A DNA stretch of 33,540 bases from Pirellula sp. Lineage in GTDB: Bacteria; Planctomycetota; Planctomycetia; Pirellulales; Pirellulaceae. The notes under the pieces are model-generated. The model saw only the letters and a program-made list of their open reading frames with translations, was not told the DNA's origin and ran no database searches. The stretch spans positions 1-33,540 of the forward strand of contig JALOQS010000013.1 in assembly GCA_025459355.1 (NCBI GenBank), given 5' to 3'. Shown here one piece after another: positions 24,130 to 32,403 of this stretch (position 1 is its first letter; the number at the start of each line of letters is the position of its first letter). A program made the position numbers and the translations under genes.

Positions 24130-25218
24130 CTACGGTCGAACTTGAATACGAATCAATTCTTGTCCCCGCTGGACTAATAATTCGAAAGAATCCGCTCGGT
24201 TGAGTGAACCAAGAAGTCGTTCAAAATTCTTGCGAGAATCGATTCTTTGATCATTGAGCAAAAGGATGAGATCGTTGGCTTTAAGGCCAGACAGCTCCGC
24301 TAACGATCCTGAACGAACCTCATCGATAAACACAGGGGTTTTGGGCAAAACGTCAGGAATCAGGGTCATGCCTAATTCGTTAAGTTTGTGAGGCTTTTCG
24401 GCGACCGCCAATTCAGTGGTGGGCGAGAAAGCCGCTCCGCTCTTCATCCGCTCCACCGATGCATGAACGACCTCAATTGGTAGTGCATAGTTAACCCAAA
24501 TGCCTGTCGATGCATCGCGACTCTCTTTGCCGATCACTCCGATCAAACCTCCGCGAATGTCAATCAAAGCGCCACCTGTCGCGCCGGGGTTGTTCGTCAT
24601 GACGTCGAGAATATAGACTTTGCCGAGCGACATGTTCTTGGTAGTGCCCCGTTTCTGCGTCAAAGAAGAGATCGCCATGATGACTCCTTTTTGAACGCTG
24701 CAATACTCGTCGCCAGTCGCGATTTTGAAAAGATTGCTCACGGCAAAGACGCGTTGGCCAACCCGAACCGCCGACTTGGGATCGATTTCAAAGCCCTCGA
24801 TTTGCGCATCACTAACTTTCAACAAAGCCAGTTCGATCGATGGATCAAAACTTAGAATCTCTGCATCGAACTTTCGCCCATCGTGAGCCACCACTCTAAG
24901 CTTCGAGACATCCAAGACGGTCGACCAGCTCGTAAGAATTAAACCCTCTTTGCCAATCCAAAAACCACTCTGGTAACTTTCTAGTCCTCGTGCCCCCCCC
25001 GCGCCGAATATCTTGACCATTTTCTGCTGAACACGGTCCACTAAATCATCGTGCTGAACTACGGTCGTTTGACCATCGGAGCCGGGAACCGTTTGGCCGG
25101 GAGCCACCGAGGGAGCGTCTGGTGTCTCCGATGATTTTCCAGCAGTAGAGGGGATGCACAGGGCTGCCCAAAAAAGCATGAACAATCTTGCCGTTCGACT
25201 CCGAATTAGGATTCTCAT
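24130..25218 (-). CDS. Inactive HtrA-like protein with one PDZ domain
   Basis: 362 residues; ATG start at 25218 overlaps the previous stop by 4 bases (ATGA). Signal peptide about 1-28. The protease domain (60-260) aligns with its upstream neighbour, but all three catalytic positions differ: Ser99 for His ('ILTSWST'), Glu129 for Asp ('DPSIELALLK') and Thr214 for Ser ('NPGATGGAL'). A C-terminal PDZ domain covers about 280-360 ('VFIDEVRSGSLAELSGLKAN', 'LILLLNDQRIDSRKNF'). Thr in place of the serine could keep weak activity only if His were present, so a binding role is more likely. Confidence 0.82.
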   Translation of the reverse strand: MRILIRSRTARLFMLFWAALCIPSTAGKSSETPDAPSVAPGQTVPGSDGQTTVVQHDDLVDRVQQKMVKIFGAGGARGLESYQSGFWIGKEGLILTSWSTVLDVSKLRVVAHDGRKFDAEILSFDPSIELALLKVSDAQIEGFEIDPKSAVRVGQRVFAVSNLFKIATGDEYCSVQKGVIMAISSLTQKRGTTKNMSLGKVYILDVMTNNPGATGGALIDIRGGLIGVIGKESRDASTGIWVNYALPIEVVHASVERMKSGAAFSPTTELAVAEKPHKLNELGMTLIPDVLPKTPVFIDEVRSGSLAELSGLKANDLILLLNDQRIDSRKNFERLLGSLNRADSFELLVQRGQELIRIQVRP

Positions 25219-27158
25219 TGCGCAGTCACTCCGCTGGGGTCGACAAGCTTGACGTCCGTTAGTCGCACTAAGGTTTGCAGCTCCAGTCCGAATTGCAATC
25301 GAATCACACTCGGAGCCTTTGGTGTGTTTTCCGTCAAATAGGCGTCAAAGTAGACTTCGGCAGGATCGACTTGATTGTCAGCGAACAACTCGATGAGCCG
25401 AATCGAACCGTTGAGTGGGCTGGTGTACACTAAACAATTGACCTCTCCCGTAGTCAGCTTGATGGTATCGAACAGTTCTTCTGTTCCGACAATTGGGTTT
25501 CGTCCTAGATAAACCGCTTCTCCCATTTTGTCTGGTCCGATCGTATTCCAAAGGTGCCAGATGCGAATCGCCATGCCAATGCAAACATTCGATTTGGAGC
25601 GAATTTGAGGCAACCAGCCTTGGGTGGGATGAAGGGTTTCCGTGTCGTTCCCAATGCGACATAGAATGGAGCTTTCTGACGAGACACCGGAATAGGATTG
25701 GTTTTCAGCGAGGACGGTGCCATCCCAATGAACCGCTTTAGACCCGTCGAAAGGTGCGGAGAAGGTATGGAGCAAATCCACAATTCGTTTCTTTTCGAGT
25801 CGATTAAAGTAATAGTTCGAGAAGCCTCGCTTGATCTCGAACTTGTCGCTGAGTGGATCGACAGTCTCTTTCACTTCTTGTATTTCCTCCACCTCCGCAT
25901 CCTTGCCTTCTGATTTCTCGTTCGGCTTCGGCATGGGCGCTCGCCTTGGTCGAGGATTTTCGCCTTGTACGATTTCTTCAAGCTCACTGGATAAGTGCAA
26001 ACTTGGCAATCGAATGTAGGTGTCCAAAACCCCATCCGCGTTTCGATAGCGAATAGGAATTCGCCAGTTGTCGGGATAGATTCCGACAATATTCTTCAGT
26101 TGGTTCGTTGTGGCGATATCACGATCCCCCACTTTAAGGATTTCGTCACCGTATCGAATACCGCGACGAAACGCGTCGCTCGATTCCAAGATATTCGAGA
26201 CTGTAACTTTGCCCTTGCTGTCGGTCGCGACAGTAAATCCAAGCGTGGCGTGATCAACAACACGACCGGAGCGTAGTTGCCAATAAAAGTTCATGGCCTG
26301 TTTAATGGAAATGGCGTAGCCAACTCCGACGTTAACTCGTCCTCTTTTTTCAAACGAACAGCGTCCGTTGATGCCGATCAATTCTCCGTTCATGTTAAAA
26401 AGTGGACCGCCGGAGTTACCGGGGTTAATGGCTGCATCGGTCTGAATGCAATCGCTATACTCGAGAAAGGTTCCGCTCGGATACTGATACCTTCGTACAC
26501 CACTTACGATCCCGTAGGTGATGGTCGGTTGCAAGTTAGTAGCCAAGACAAACGGATTGCCCGCAGCAAAGCACCAATGCCCTGCACGAACCAAATCGCT
26601 ATCTCCAATGGCAGCGACCGGAAAATCGTCTCGACCGTACATCTTCAAGACCGCTAGGTCTCCGGTGGGATCAATGCCAGCGACGACGCAATCATACATC
26701 TTGCCATCATTGAGCCCGCACTTCATGCGATGACCAAATGGGCTTGAGACGTGAAAGTTTGTAAGCACGTAGCCGTCCGCTGAAATGCAAACGCCCGAGC
26801 CTCCTCCCTCGCCATCTTTGCTATGAACGGCAACGGTGGCGTAGGACGCTCGTTTCATCGCTTCGATCCGCGCACGTTGGGCGGCAAGAACTGTTTCGGG
26901 TGGTATCGGCTGCGATGTTGAAGCATCGATCGCGGCGATACGATTCACCGACTCATCGGATGGGTCGGCGCTCGGTGCTACATTTTGTTCAATGACAACA
27001 GCGGCTTCAGATTGAGGCTGTGACCATGCGGGATTTGCCATGAAAAGCATGGTGACGATTAACACGCAAAGCATTTCGATTGTCGATAGGAATCGCAACA
27101 CCGTGGGCCAAGAACTCTTCGTGGGGACGTGGTGTTTGTCATGGTCAAAAGAAATCAT
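25215..27158 (-). CDS. HtrA/DegP-like serine protease with intact triad and PDZ domain
   Basis: 647 residues from the ATG at 27158, which overlaps the upstream stop as ATGA; a GTG at 27182 is also in frame. Signal anchor about 20-47. The trypsin-like domain has a complete triad: His136 ('VLTNFHVSS'), Asp167 ('DPTGDLAVLK') and Ser249 ('NPGNSGGPLFNMNGELIG'). A PDZ domain covers about 300-380 ('VSNILESSDAFRRGIRYGDE', 'VGDRDIATTNQLK'). An acidic, Lys/Glu-rich linker (about 405-440) leads to a C-terminal region of about 200 residues with no assigned fold. Probably acts in the periplasm on misfolded or specific secreted proteins, with the two inactive relatives as partners. Confidence 0.88.
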   Translation of the reverse strand: MISFDHDKHHVPTKSSWPTVLRFLSTIEMLCVLIVTMLFMANPAWSQPQSEAAVVIEQNVAPSADPSDESVNRIAAIDASTSQPIPPETVLAAQRARIEAMKRASYATVAVHSKDGEGGGSGVCISADGYVLTNFHVSSPFGHRMKCGLNDGKMYDCVVAGIDPTGDLAVLKMYGRDDFPVAAIGDSDLVRAGHWCFAAGNPFVLATNLQPTITYGIVSGVRRYQYPSGTFLEYSDCIQTDAAINPGNSGGPLFNMNGELIGINGRCSFEKRGRVNVGVGYAISIKQAMNFYWQLRSGRVVDHATLGFTVATDSKGKVTVSNILESSDAFRRGIRYGDEILKVGDRDIATTNQLKNIVGIYPDNWRIPIRYRNADGVLDTYIRLPSLHLSSELEEIVQGENPRPRRAPMPKPNEKSEGKDAEVEEIQEVKETVDPLSDKFEIKRGFSNYYFNRLEKKRIVDLLHTFSAPFDGSKAVHWDGTVLAENQSYSGVSSESSILCRIGNDTETLHPTQGWLPQIRSKSNVCIGMAIRIWHLWNTIGPDKMGEAVYLGRNPIVGTEELFDTIKLTTGEVNCLVYTSPLNGSIRLIELFADNQVDPAEVYFDAYLTENTPKAPSVIRLQFGLELQTLVRLTDVKLVDPSGVTAQ

Positions 27159-28426
27159 CGCAGCACTCTTACTTGCTTCCACTGGACTTCCGTTCCTAAA
27201 TTAGATTGGCCGACTACCGAAACCGACAACCTAGTCTTTTTCTCAGGAGCAACTTTGACATTTACGTCCATGGAGTCTTCGGTATCAGCAAGCGTCTTGG
27301 AAAACAGTTTTTCGTCTTCTTGCCATACCTCGATCAGCAGCTCGGAGCGGTAGATCGCGAGCGAGGGGCGTTCCACCGTGCCTTGCAACGTTTGGAATCC
27401 GTCAGGGACTCGGAAGACATAACTTCCTGATGCCGCAAAGAGCAAATTTTGCTCCTCCACAGGTAGCATCGTTTTTTGGGAATCGCGGCTGGTTCGGTAT
27501 TTCAAGTAACGTGGCAACAACGCAGTTTTCGAAGTGCTTAGCGAAAACTCCCATGGGACCGGGGATTGCAGCGAAGCATCCAAGAGGGGGAGTTCAGCGA
27601 CCCATCTCATGTTGGCTGCGGCAAACTGTATCATCGAAACACCATCGGTCGGAACTGTTATCTCGACCCCTGAGCCAATCGTCAGTTTGAAGCCAGAATT
27701 TGTCAGTTCAAGCGACTTGCATTGGAGTGTGGACTTGTTTCGCAATTGCACTTCGACCGCGGGTCCCTTTGAAAGCTTATCCGTTTGAAACCAACTTACT
27801 CCCTTGAGTCGCTCCAAGGGCATTTCCAAGTTTTGATCATCGAAGTCGAAATTGATCTGTTCCGCTTTTGCTTCTCGAATGGTCCCTCCGACTCTGACCA
27901 ACTCCCCAGTCGCTCGAACCACAATTAATGCATCGCTGCTGGCGTCATCGCTCAGTGCATCGTCCCAAGCGGTTTTTTGTGTTTCATCAGTCAGTGGGGT
28001 AAACAGCAGATAACGCAGACTGTTGGTCGGCAAAGCCACTTTTCCGAACACTGCTGACTCGAATTGCCAATTGTTTCCTTTTCCCGTAAAGACGCTTCCA
28101 TAGAGTTTCGATCCATCTCTCAACTCCAACAACCGCTTGTCCAACGCGATTTGATCTCCTGGCCCGTTCGACCCGGTGGCCTCGGGGAAACGTAATGCAG
28201 AGATGGCTGTGGTGGCAAGCGATTCTTTTTTTCCGTCGATCTCAACCACGATCTCCGTGGTCCCAACGGATAGAAGACGGGCATCAAAATTCCGCCCATC
28301 TAAAAGGGAAACGGCGACAGCTTGATTCGCCCCAAAAGCTTCGTTTTCGGCGCGAAAGACGCCAACGACAACGAAGATGGCCAAAAGACCGACCTCAACT
28401 AAACCCCATCGATTCGTTCGATCCAC
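27155..28426 (-). CDS. Secreted or anchored protein with NPCBM-like C-terminus
   Basis: 423 residues from the GTG at 28426, which has GAGGAG (28437-28442) 10 bases upstream. The frame is open further, to 28648, but that part overlaps another gene and has no protein character. A hydrophobic span ('VEVGLLAIFVVVGVF') near residues 11-25 is a signal or anchor. The middle has beta-rich repeats such as 'VAVSLLDGRNFDARLLSV', 'LLELRDGSKLYGSVF' and 'VEVQLRNKSTLQCKSLEL', each shaped like a short barrel unit. The C-terminal 110 residues resemble the NPCBM module of planctomycete secreted proteins ('GSYVFRVPDGFQTLQGTVE', 'ELLIEVWQEDEKLFSK'). First gene of the HtrA-like operon; role unknown. Confidence 0.72.
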   Translation of the reverse strand: MDRTNRWGLVEVGLLAIFVVVGVFRAENEAFGANQAVAVSLLDGRNFDARLLSVGTTEIVVEIDGKKESLATTAISALRFPEATGSNGPGDQIALDKRLLELRDGSKLYGSVFTGKGNNWQFESAVFGKVALPTNSLRYLLFTPLTDETQKTAWDDALSDDASSDALIVVRATGELVRVGGTIREAKAEQINFDFDDQNLEMPLERLKGVSWFQTDKLSKGPAVEVQLRNKSTLQCKSLELTNSGFKLTIGSGVEITVPTDGVSMIQFAAANMRWVAELPLLDASLQSPVPWEFSLSTSKTALLPRYLKYRTSRDSQKTMLPVEEQNLLFAASGSYVFRVPDGFQTLQGTVERPSLAIYRSELLIEVWQEDEKLFSKTLADTEDSMDVNVKVAPEKKTRLSVSVVGQSNLGTEVQWKQVRVLR

Positions 28427-28490
28427 CCTAAATAAACTCCTCTTGAGAATAATCTGTGAGTCGCCAAGACAAGCAGCCCTATCTTTTGGT

Positions 28491-28518
28491 AGTATGCCTG
28501 CGGCCCCAATCAAGTCAA
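28491..28518 (-). promoter_or_regulatory. Predicted promoter of the NPCBM/HtrA-like operon
   Basis: On the minus strand, TTGACT (28513-28518, 5 of 6) and CATACT (28491-28496, 4 of 6) with a 16-base spacer. The -35 element lies inside the remaining coding sequence of the truncated oxidoreductase on the other strand. Predicted leader length is about 58 bases. Confidence 0.35.
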
Positions 28519-29419
28519 AATAAATGTCGCGGCTGTATCGGTTAATCCAATCGACACTTACATTCGAAACGGGGCCAATTTCTGGCCGTTGCCCTGCCCC
28601 TATATCATTGGCTGCGACTTTGCTGGGACAATTATTGATATAGGACACGAAGTTCGCGGTCTAAGTGTCGGACAGCGTGTTTGGGGGTCGAACCAGGGGC
28701 TAATGGGACGACAAGGGACGTTTGCTGAACAAATTTGCGTTGATGGCAAATGGGTTTACCCATCGCCTGACAATGTATCTGATAAAGACCTTGCCGCAGT
28801 GCCATTGGTCGGGATCACGGCTCACATCGGATTGGTGTCCAAGGCACAATTGCAACCGGGCGAAACGATCTTTGTCCGGGGTGGCAGTGGTGGGGTCGGT
28901 TCTATGGTCCTCCAAATTGCTAAAGCCATGAACGCAACCGTCATAACAACGGCGGGTAGCCCTGAAAAAGCGCATCGATGCCGCGAATTGGGGGCAGACC
29001 ATGTTATCGAATATCACACTCAAAATGTGACCGAAGAACTGAGGAGGCTGGCCCCCAACGGTGTAAATGTTTATTGGGAAACTCTGCGCGATCCGGACTT
29101 TGACCAAGCCGTGCAGTGCATGGCCATGGCAGGACGCATGGTATTGATGGCTGGCCGCGATGCGAGACCAGCCTTCCCTGTTGGGCCGTTCTATGTCAAG
29201 GGCTGCTCTCTATTTGGCTTCGCTATGTTCAATGAACCACCCGAGAAGCAATCGGTTGCCGCATCGGATCTAAATCATTGGCTCCGCTCTGGTGCGATTC
29301 GTGCTCAAATCGATCGCGTCCTCAAGCTTTCTGAGGCCCGAGTCGCCCACGAACTTCAGGAATCGAACACGATTCAAAAGAGTGGCGCTCTGGCTGGAAA
29401 ACTAGTGCTGGTTCCTTAG
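28502..29419 (+). pseudogene. 5'-truncated zinc-independent MDR/quinone oxidoreductase
   Basis: The open frame from 28502 reads as a medium-chain dehydrogenase/quinone reductase: 'GPNQVKINVAAVSVNPIDTY' (the usual GroES-like segment near residue 30 of the family), 'GCDFAGTIIDIGHEV', 'LVGITAHIGL', the nucleotide-binding 'VRGGSGGVGSMVLQIAKAM', and a normal C-terminus. Upstream there is an in-frame TAG (28490-28492), and no ATG, GTG or TTG occurs between it and the TTG at 28589, which would delete about 60 N-terminal residues. The first 25-30 residues of the family are absent from all three frames. No internal stop or frameshift is present, so the loss is recent or a non-standard start is used. 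Confidence 0.65.
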
Positions 29420-29422
29420 TCC

Positions 29423-29438
29423 TTTTGTATTTACAAAA
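29423..29438. promoter_or_regulatory. 16-bp inverted repeat upstream of pyk
   Basis: TTTTGTA (29423-29429) and TACAAAA (29432-29438) form a perfect 7-bp inverted repeat with a TT centre, 48 bases before the pyk start and just after the truncated oxidoreductase stop. It is a plausible operator for pyk. A weak terminator is less likely because the stem is all A/T except one pair. Confidence 0.4.
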
Positions 29439-29486
29439 CGTTCGTTACATCACTCCATTTTTGATTCTCCCATTCGCAGGTACGCT

Positions 29487-30938
29487 ATGACACGGAATTC
29501 TTTGAACGAAGCTCGAACCAAAATTGTGGCCACGGTCGGTCCCGCTTGCGAAGATGAAGCGACGCTGGCCGAAATGATTGAACATGGCGTTGATGTCTTT
29601 CGCATCAATGCGGCTCACGGTACTCAAGCCGACTATGAGCGGATGCGCAGCAAAATCGTGCGAGCTGGTGAAATGGCCGGCTTTCACGTCGGCATTCTTT
29701 TAGATTTGGCTGGACCAAAAATTCGTTTGGGAAAACTTTTCAACGACCAACCTCTCGACGTGGAAATCGGTGACCAAGTTACTTTTGTTCGAGGCGATAC
29801 ACCATCAAACGATCGAGAGCTAACCAGTAACTACACCCGACTGATCGATGAATTGTCACTCGGCGATCGCGTCATGCTCGCCGATGGAATGATTAGCATG
29901 CAAGTTGTCGAAAAGCTCAAGGATTCCGTGCGTTGCGAAATTGCCGTGAAAGGTACGATTCGCTCAAAGCAAGGCATCAACCTGCCGGGTACTTCTCTTT
30001 CCGTTTCCTCTATGCGTCCAGAGGATGTGGACAATGCACTGTGGGCGGCGCGAAACAATATCGACTTTATCAGCCTCTCCTTTGTGAGAACGGCACAAGA
30101 CGTTTTGTCTCTGAAAAACTTGTTGGCATCCATGGACGCTTCGGCGCTCGTGATTGCCAAAATCGAAAAGCGTGAAGCCCTCGAGGAACTCGAGGCCATT
30201 GTCGATGCTGCCGACGGTGTCATGGTCGCTCGTGGGGATTTGGGTGTCGAAATCGATGTCGCAGATACTCCTGTTGCTCAAAAGAAGATCATTCGTATCT
30301 GTCGCGAAAAACTAAAGCCAGTCATCGTCGCCACGCAAATGCTCGAGAGCATGCACCACAATCGACGACCGACTCGCGCCGAAGCCAGTGACGTCGCAAA
30401 CGCTATTCTTGACGGCGCTGACGCCTGTATGCTGAGCGGTGAAACCGCCATTGGCGACTATCCAGTGCTAGCGGTAGAGACCATGAACCGAATCATGATT
30501 CGCACCGAAGTACTTCTGAAATCGCAACCGGTCGAATCCAAAACCCGCTTCTCAAGTCGCGTGCACCCGGTAACCTCCGCTGTGACTCACAACGCTGCGA
30601 ACATTGCCGAAGCGATCGACGCCAAACTCGTCGTCGTGGTCAGCCATACCGGCGGGACGGCTTGGGTGAAAGCCAAGCAACGGAACTACATCCCGACCTT
30701 GGGGGTCAGCGACTCCGATGCGGTTCTACGACGGATGACTTTGTTTTGGGGGATCATGCCCCATCATGTTGAAAATCTAGAAAACCCTGAGAAACTGATC
30801 GAAAAAGTGACCCAATGGGGCGTTGCCCGTGGCATGCTTGTCCCCGGTGATCGCGTGGTTTACGTAACGGGAACCGGCGTCCTCGTTAACACGCACAATC
30901 TGCTCGTTGTGCACGAGGTACCTCCGATCAAATCCTGA
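29487..30938 (+). CDS. pyk: Pyruvate kinase, predicted K+-independent
   Basis: 483 residues, cytoplasmic, last step of glycolysis (phosphoenolpyruvate and ADP to pyruvate and ATP). Seen: 'TKIVATVGPAC', 'VFRINAAHG', 'LLDLAGPKIRLG', 'FISLSFVRTAQDV', the signature 'VIAKIEKREALEEL', 'GVMVARGDLGVEI', 'VIVATQMLESM' and 'MLSGETAIGDYPVLAVE'. In K+-dependent enzymes the motif is D-T-K-G-P-E; here it is D-L-A-G-P-K with Lys78 at the position equivalent to rabbit Glu117, and the K+-ligand Ser of 'NFSHG' is Ala43. Both changes are features of K+-independent pyruvate kinases. ATG at 29487. Confidence 0.95.
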   Translation: MTRNSLNEARTKIVATVGPACEDEATLAEMIEHGVDVFRINAAHGTQADYERMRSKIVRAGEMAGFHVGILLDLAGPKIRLGKLFNDQPLDVEIGDQVTFVRGDTPSNDRELTSNYTRLIDELSLGDRVMLADGMISMQVVEKLKDSVRCEIAVKGTIRSKQGINLPGTSLSVSSMRPEDVDNALWAARNNIDFISLSFVRTAQDVLSLKNLLASMDASALVIAKIEKREALEELEAIVDAADGVMVARGDLGVEIDVADTPVAQKKIIRICREKLKPVIVATQMLESMHHNRRPTRAEASDVANAILDGADACMLSGETAIGDYPVLAVETMNRIMIRTEVLLKSQPVESKTRFSSRVHPVTSAVTHNAANIAEAIDAKLVVVVSHTGGTAWVKAKQRNYIPTLGVSDSDAVLRRMTLFWGIMPHHVENLENPEKLIEKVTQWGVARGMLVPGDRVVYVTGTGVLVNTHNLLVVHEVPPIKS

Positions 30939-30984
30939 GGCACCAAGCAATCGTTTCTCAATCTCAACCATAAACCAAACGAAC

Positions 30985-32193
30985 ATGCGAAGATTTTTTA
31001 GGACTCTCTCACGAACTGGTACTAGCAAAAGACTTCGATTGTCACTCTTTGTGGCTTGGGCGGTTTGTTCGGTACCCTCGTTTTCCATCGCTCTTTTATC
31101 AGATCGATGCACCGGTGCCGATTGGCCGTTTGTGCGTGGCAATCCCAGCGGCACTGGTGTCGCTGAAGGCTCGTTGCCCGATGTGCCGGCCTCGCTTTGG
31201 GAATTCAAAACCGAAAAGCCTGAGGAGGGCTTTGAGGCGACACCTGCCATCGTGAATGGACTGGTGGTTGTCGGTGACTTTAAAGGGACGCTCTACGCTA
31301 TCGAATTGGCGACGGGCAAGCTGGCTTGGAAGAATAAACTGAAGCAAGGTATCGTGGTGCCAGCCGCGTGCACCAACGATAGAATTGTGGTCGCAGACTT
31401 CGATAGCAACCTATATTGCTTTGATCTGACTGGAAAAGAAATTTGGTCGCGTGAAACCGAGCAGCCCATGGTTAACGGTGCCATCATCCTCGGGACAGAG
31501 GTGTTGTACGCGAGCGACTACGGGTCGCTGGTTTGCTTGGAGCTCGAAACGGGAAAACAAAAGTGGACTTATGAGACAGGAGATCAACTCAAATCATCTC
31601 CTTCGGTTTGGAAGAATCTATCCTTTCTGGGTGGCTGCGATAGCCAGCTCCACAAAGTCGACATCTCCAACGGACAGTCTCTAGGCACACCGATTCCTCT
31701 GATGTCGCCGACCTTGAGCACGCCCAACGTTATCGGCGATATCGTGATTATTCCCACTCAACCGGGCGCCGTGTACGCAATCCGTGTCGAAACGGGAGAA
31801 AAGGTTTGGAGCTACACGCCTGATCCATCGCTCGGACTCGATGTTCGTAGCTCACCCGCGACCACCGCACAGACCGACGGCCAAACCCTCAAAGGAACCG
31901 TGGTGGTGCCGAGCCGCAATCGCAGAATTCTGGCTCTCGATGCTGCTAACGGACAAGTCAAATGGGAATCGCTCCTCCGCAAGCGGTCTGATTGTTCCCC
32001 GGTCATCTGCGGTGATCGTGTTTGGATCGGCTCATCTGACGGAAAAGTTTATGGCCTCGATTTGGAGACCGGAAAAGAGGTTTGGTCTTATCAACTCTCT
32101 GGTCAAATCTTGGCATCACCAGCCGTATCCAATGGCAAGCTGGTGATCGCTACCGAAAAGGGGTCGATCGTATGCTTTGGCAGCAAACCGTAA
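30985..32193 (+). CDS. Secreted PQQ-repeat (beta-propeller) protein
   Basis: 402 residues from the ATG at 30985; a GTG at 30907 is in frame but lies inside pyk. An Arg-rich signal peptide ('RLRLSLFVAWAVCSVPSFSI') is followed by 'DWPFVRGNPSGTGVAE', a typical start of planctomycete PQQ-propeller proteins. Seven or eight blades can be counted by their 'x-G-x-LYxxDxxTGKxxW' motifs: 'LYAIELATGKLAWKN', 'LYCFDLTGKEIWSRE', 'VCLELETGKQKWTYE', 'HKVDISNGQ', 'VYAIRVETGEKVWSY', 'ILALDAANGQVKWES', 'VYGLDLETGKEVWSY' and a last 'IVCFGSKP'. No dehydrogenase motif; probably a binding or BamB-like scaffold protein. Follows pyk by 46 bases. Confidence 0.87.
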   Translation: MRRFFRTLSRTGTSKRLRLSLFVAWAVCSVPSFSIALLSDRCTGADWPFVRGNPSGTGVAEGSLPDVPASLWEFKTEKPEEGFEATPAIVNGLVVVGDFKGTLYAIELATGKLAWKNKLKQGIVVPAACTNDRIVVADFDSNLYCFDLTGKEIWSRETEQPMVNGAIILGTEVLYASDYGSLVCLELETGKQKWTYETGDQLKSSPSVWKNLSFLGGCDSQLHKVDISNGQSLGTPIPLMSPTLSTPNVIGDIVIIPTQPGAVYAIRVETGEKVWSYTPDPSLGLDVRSSPATTAQTDGQTLKGTVVVPSRNRRILALDAANGQVKWESLLRKRSDCSPVICGDRVWIGSSDGKVYGLDLETGKEVWSYQLSGQILASPAVSNGKLVIATEKGSIVCFGSKP

Positions 32194-32296
32194 TCGAAAG
32201 CAATGTTCTGATCGTTGCGGGCCCAGATAAATGAGGACGGCCCAGATAACTAAACACGCCCCCCACAGCGTCCGTAGTTTCTGTGGTTCTCTCAAT

Positions 32297-32325
32297 AAAA
32301 AACGACCGGTTGTAGCCGGTCGTTT
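32297..32325. terminator. Bidirectional intrinsic terminator
   Basis: AAACGACCGG (32300-32309) and CCGGTCGTTT (32316-32325) form a perfect 10-bp stem with a 6-base loop. On the minus strand it is followed by an unbroken run of T, so it is strongest for the DUF1598 gene; on the plus strand the T tract is weaker. It lies between convergent genes. Confidence 0.8.
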
Positions 32326-32403
32326 GATTGGATTTCGATGTGGTCCCCAGTTAGAGGCCGACCTGCGAGAGGCCAACCAATGAGAGGCACCCAGCGAGGT
32401 CGT

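Noticed and set aside
32220-32249. Repeated 11-mer GGCCCAGATAA (two copies) after the PQQ gene
   Set aside because: Two short copies in a 30-base stretch with no further structure; probably a local slippage trace.
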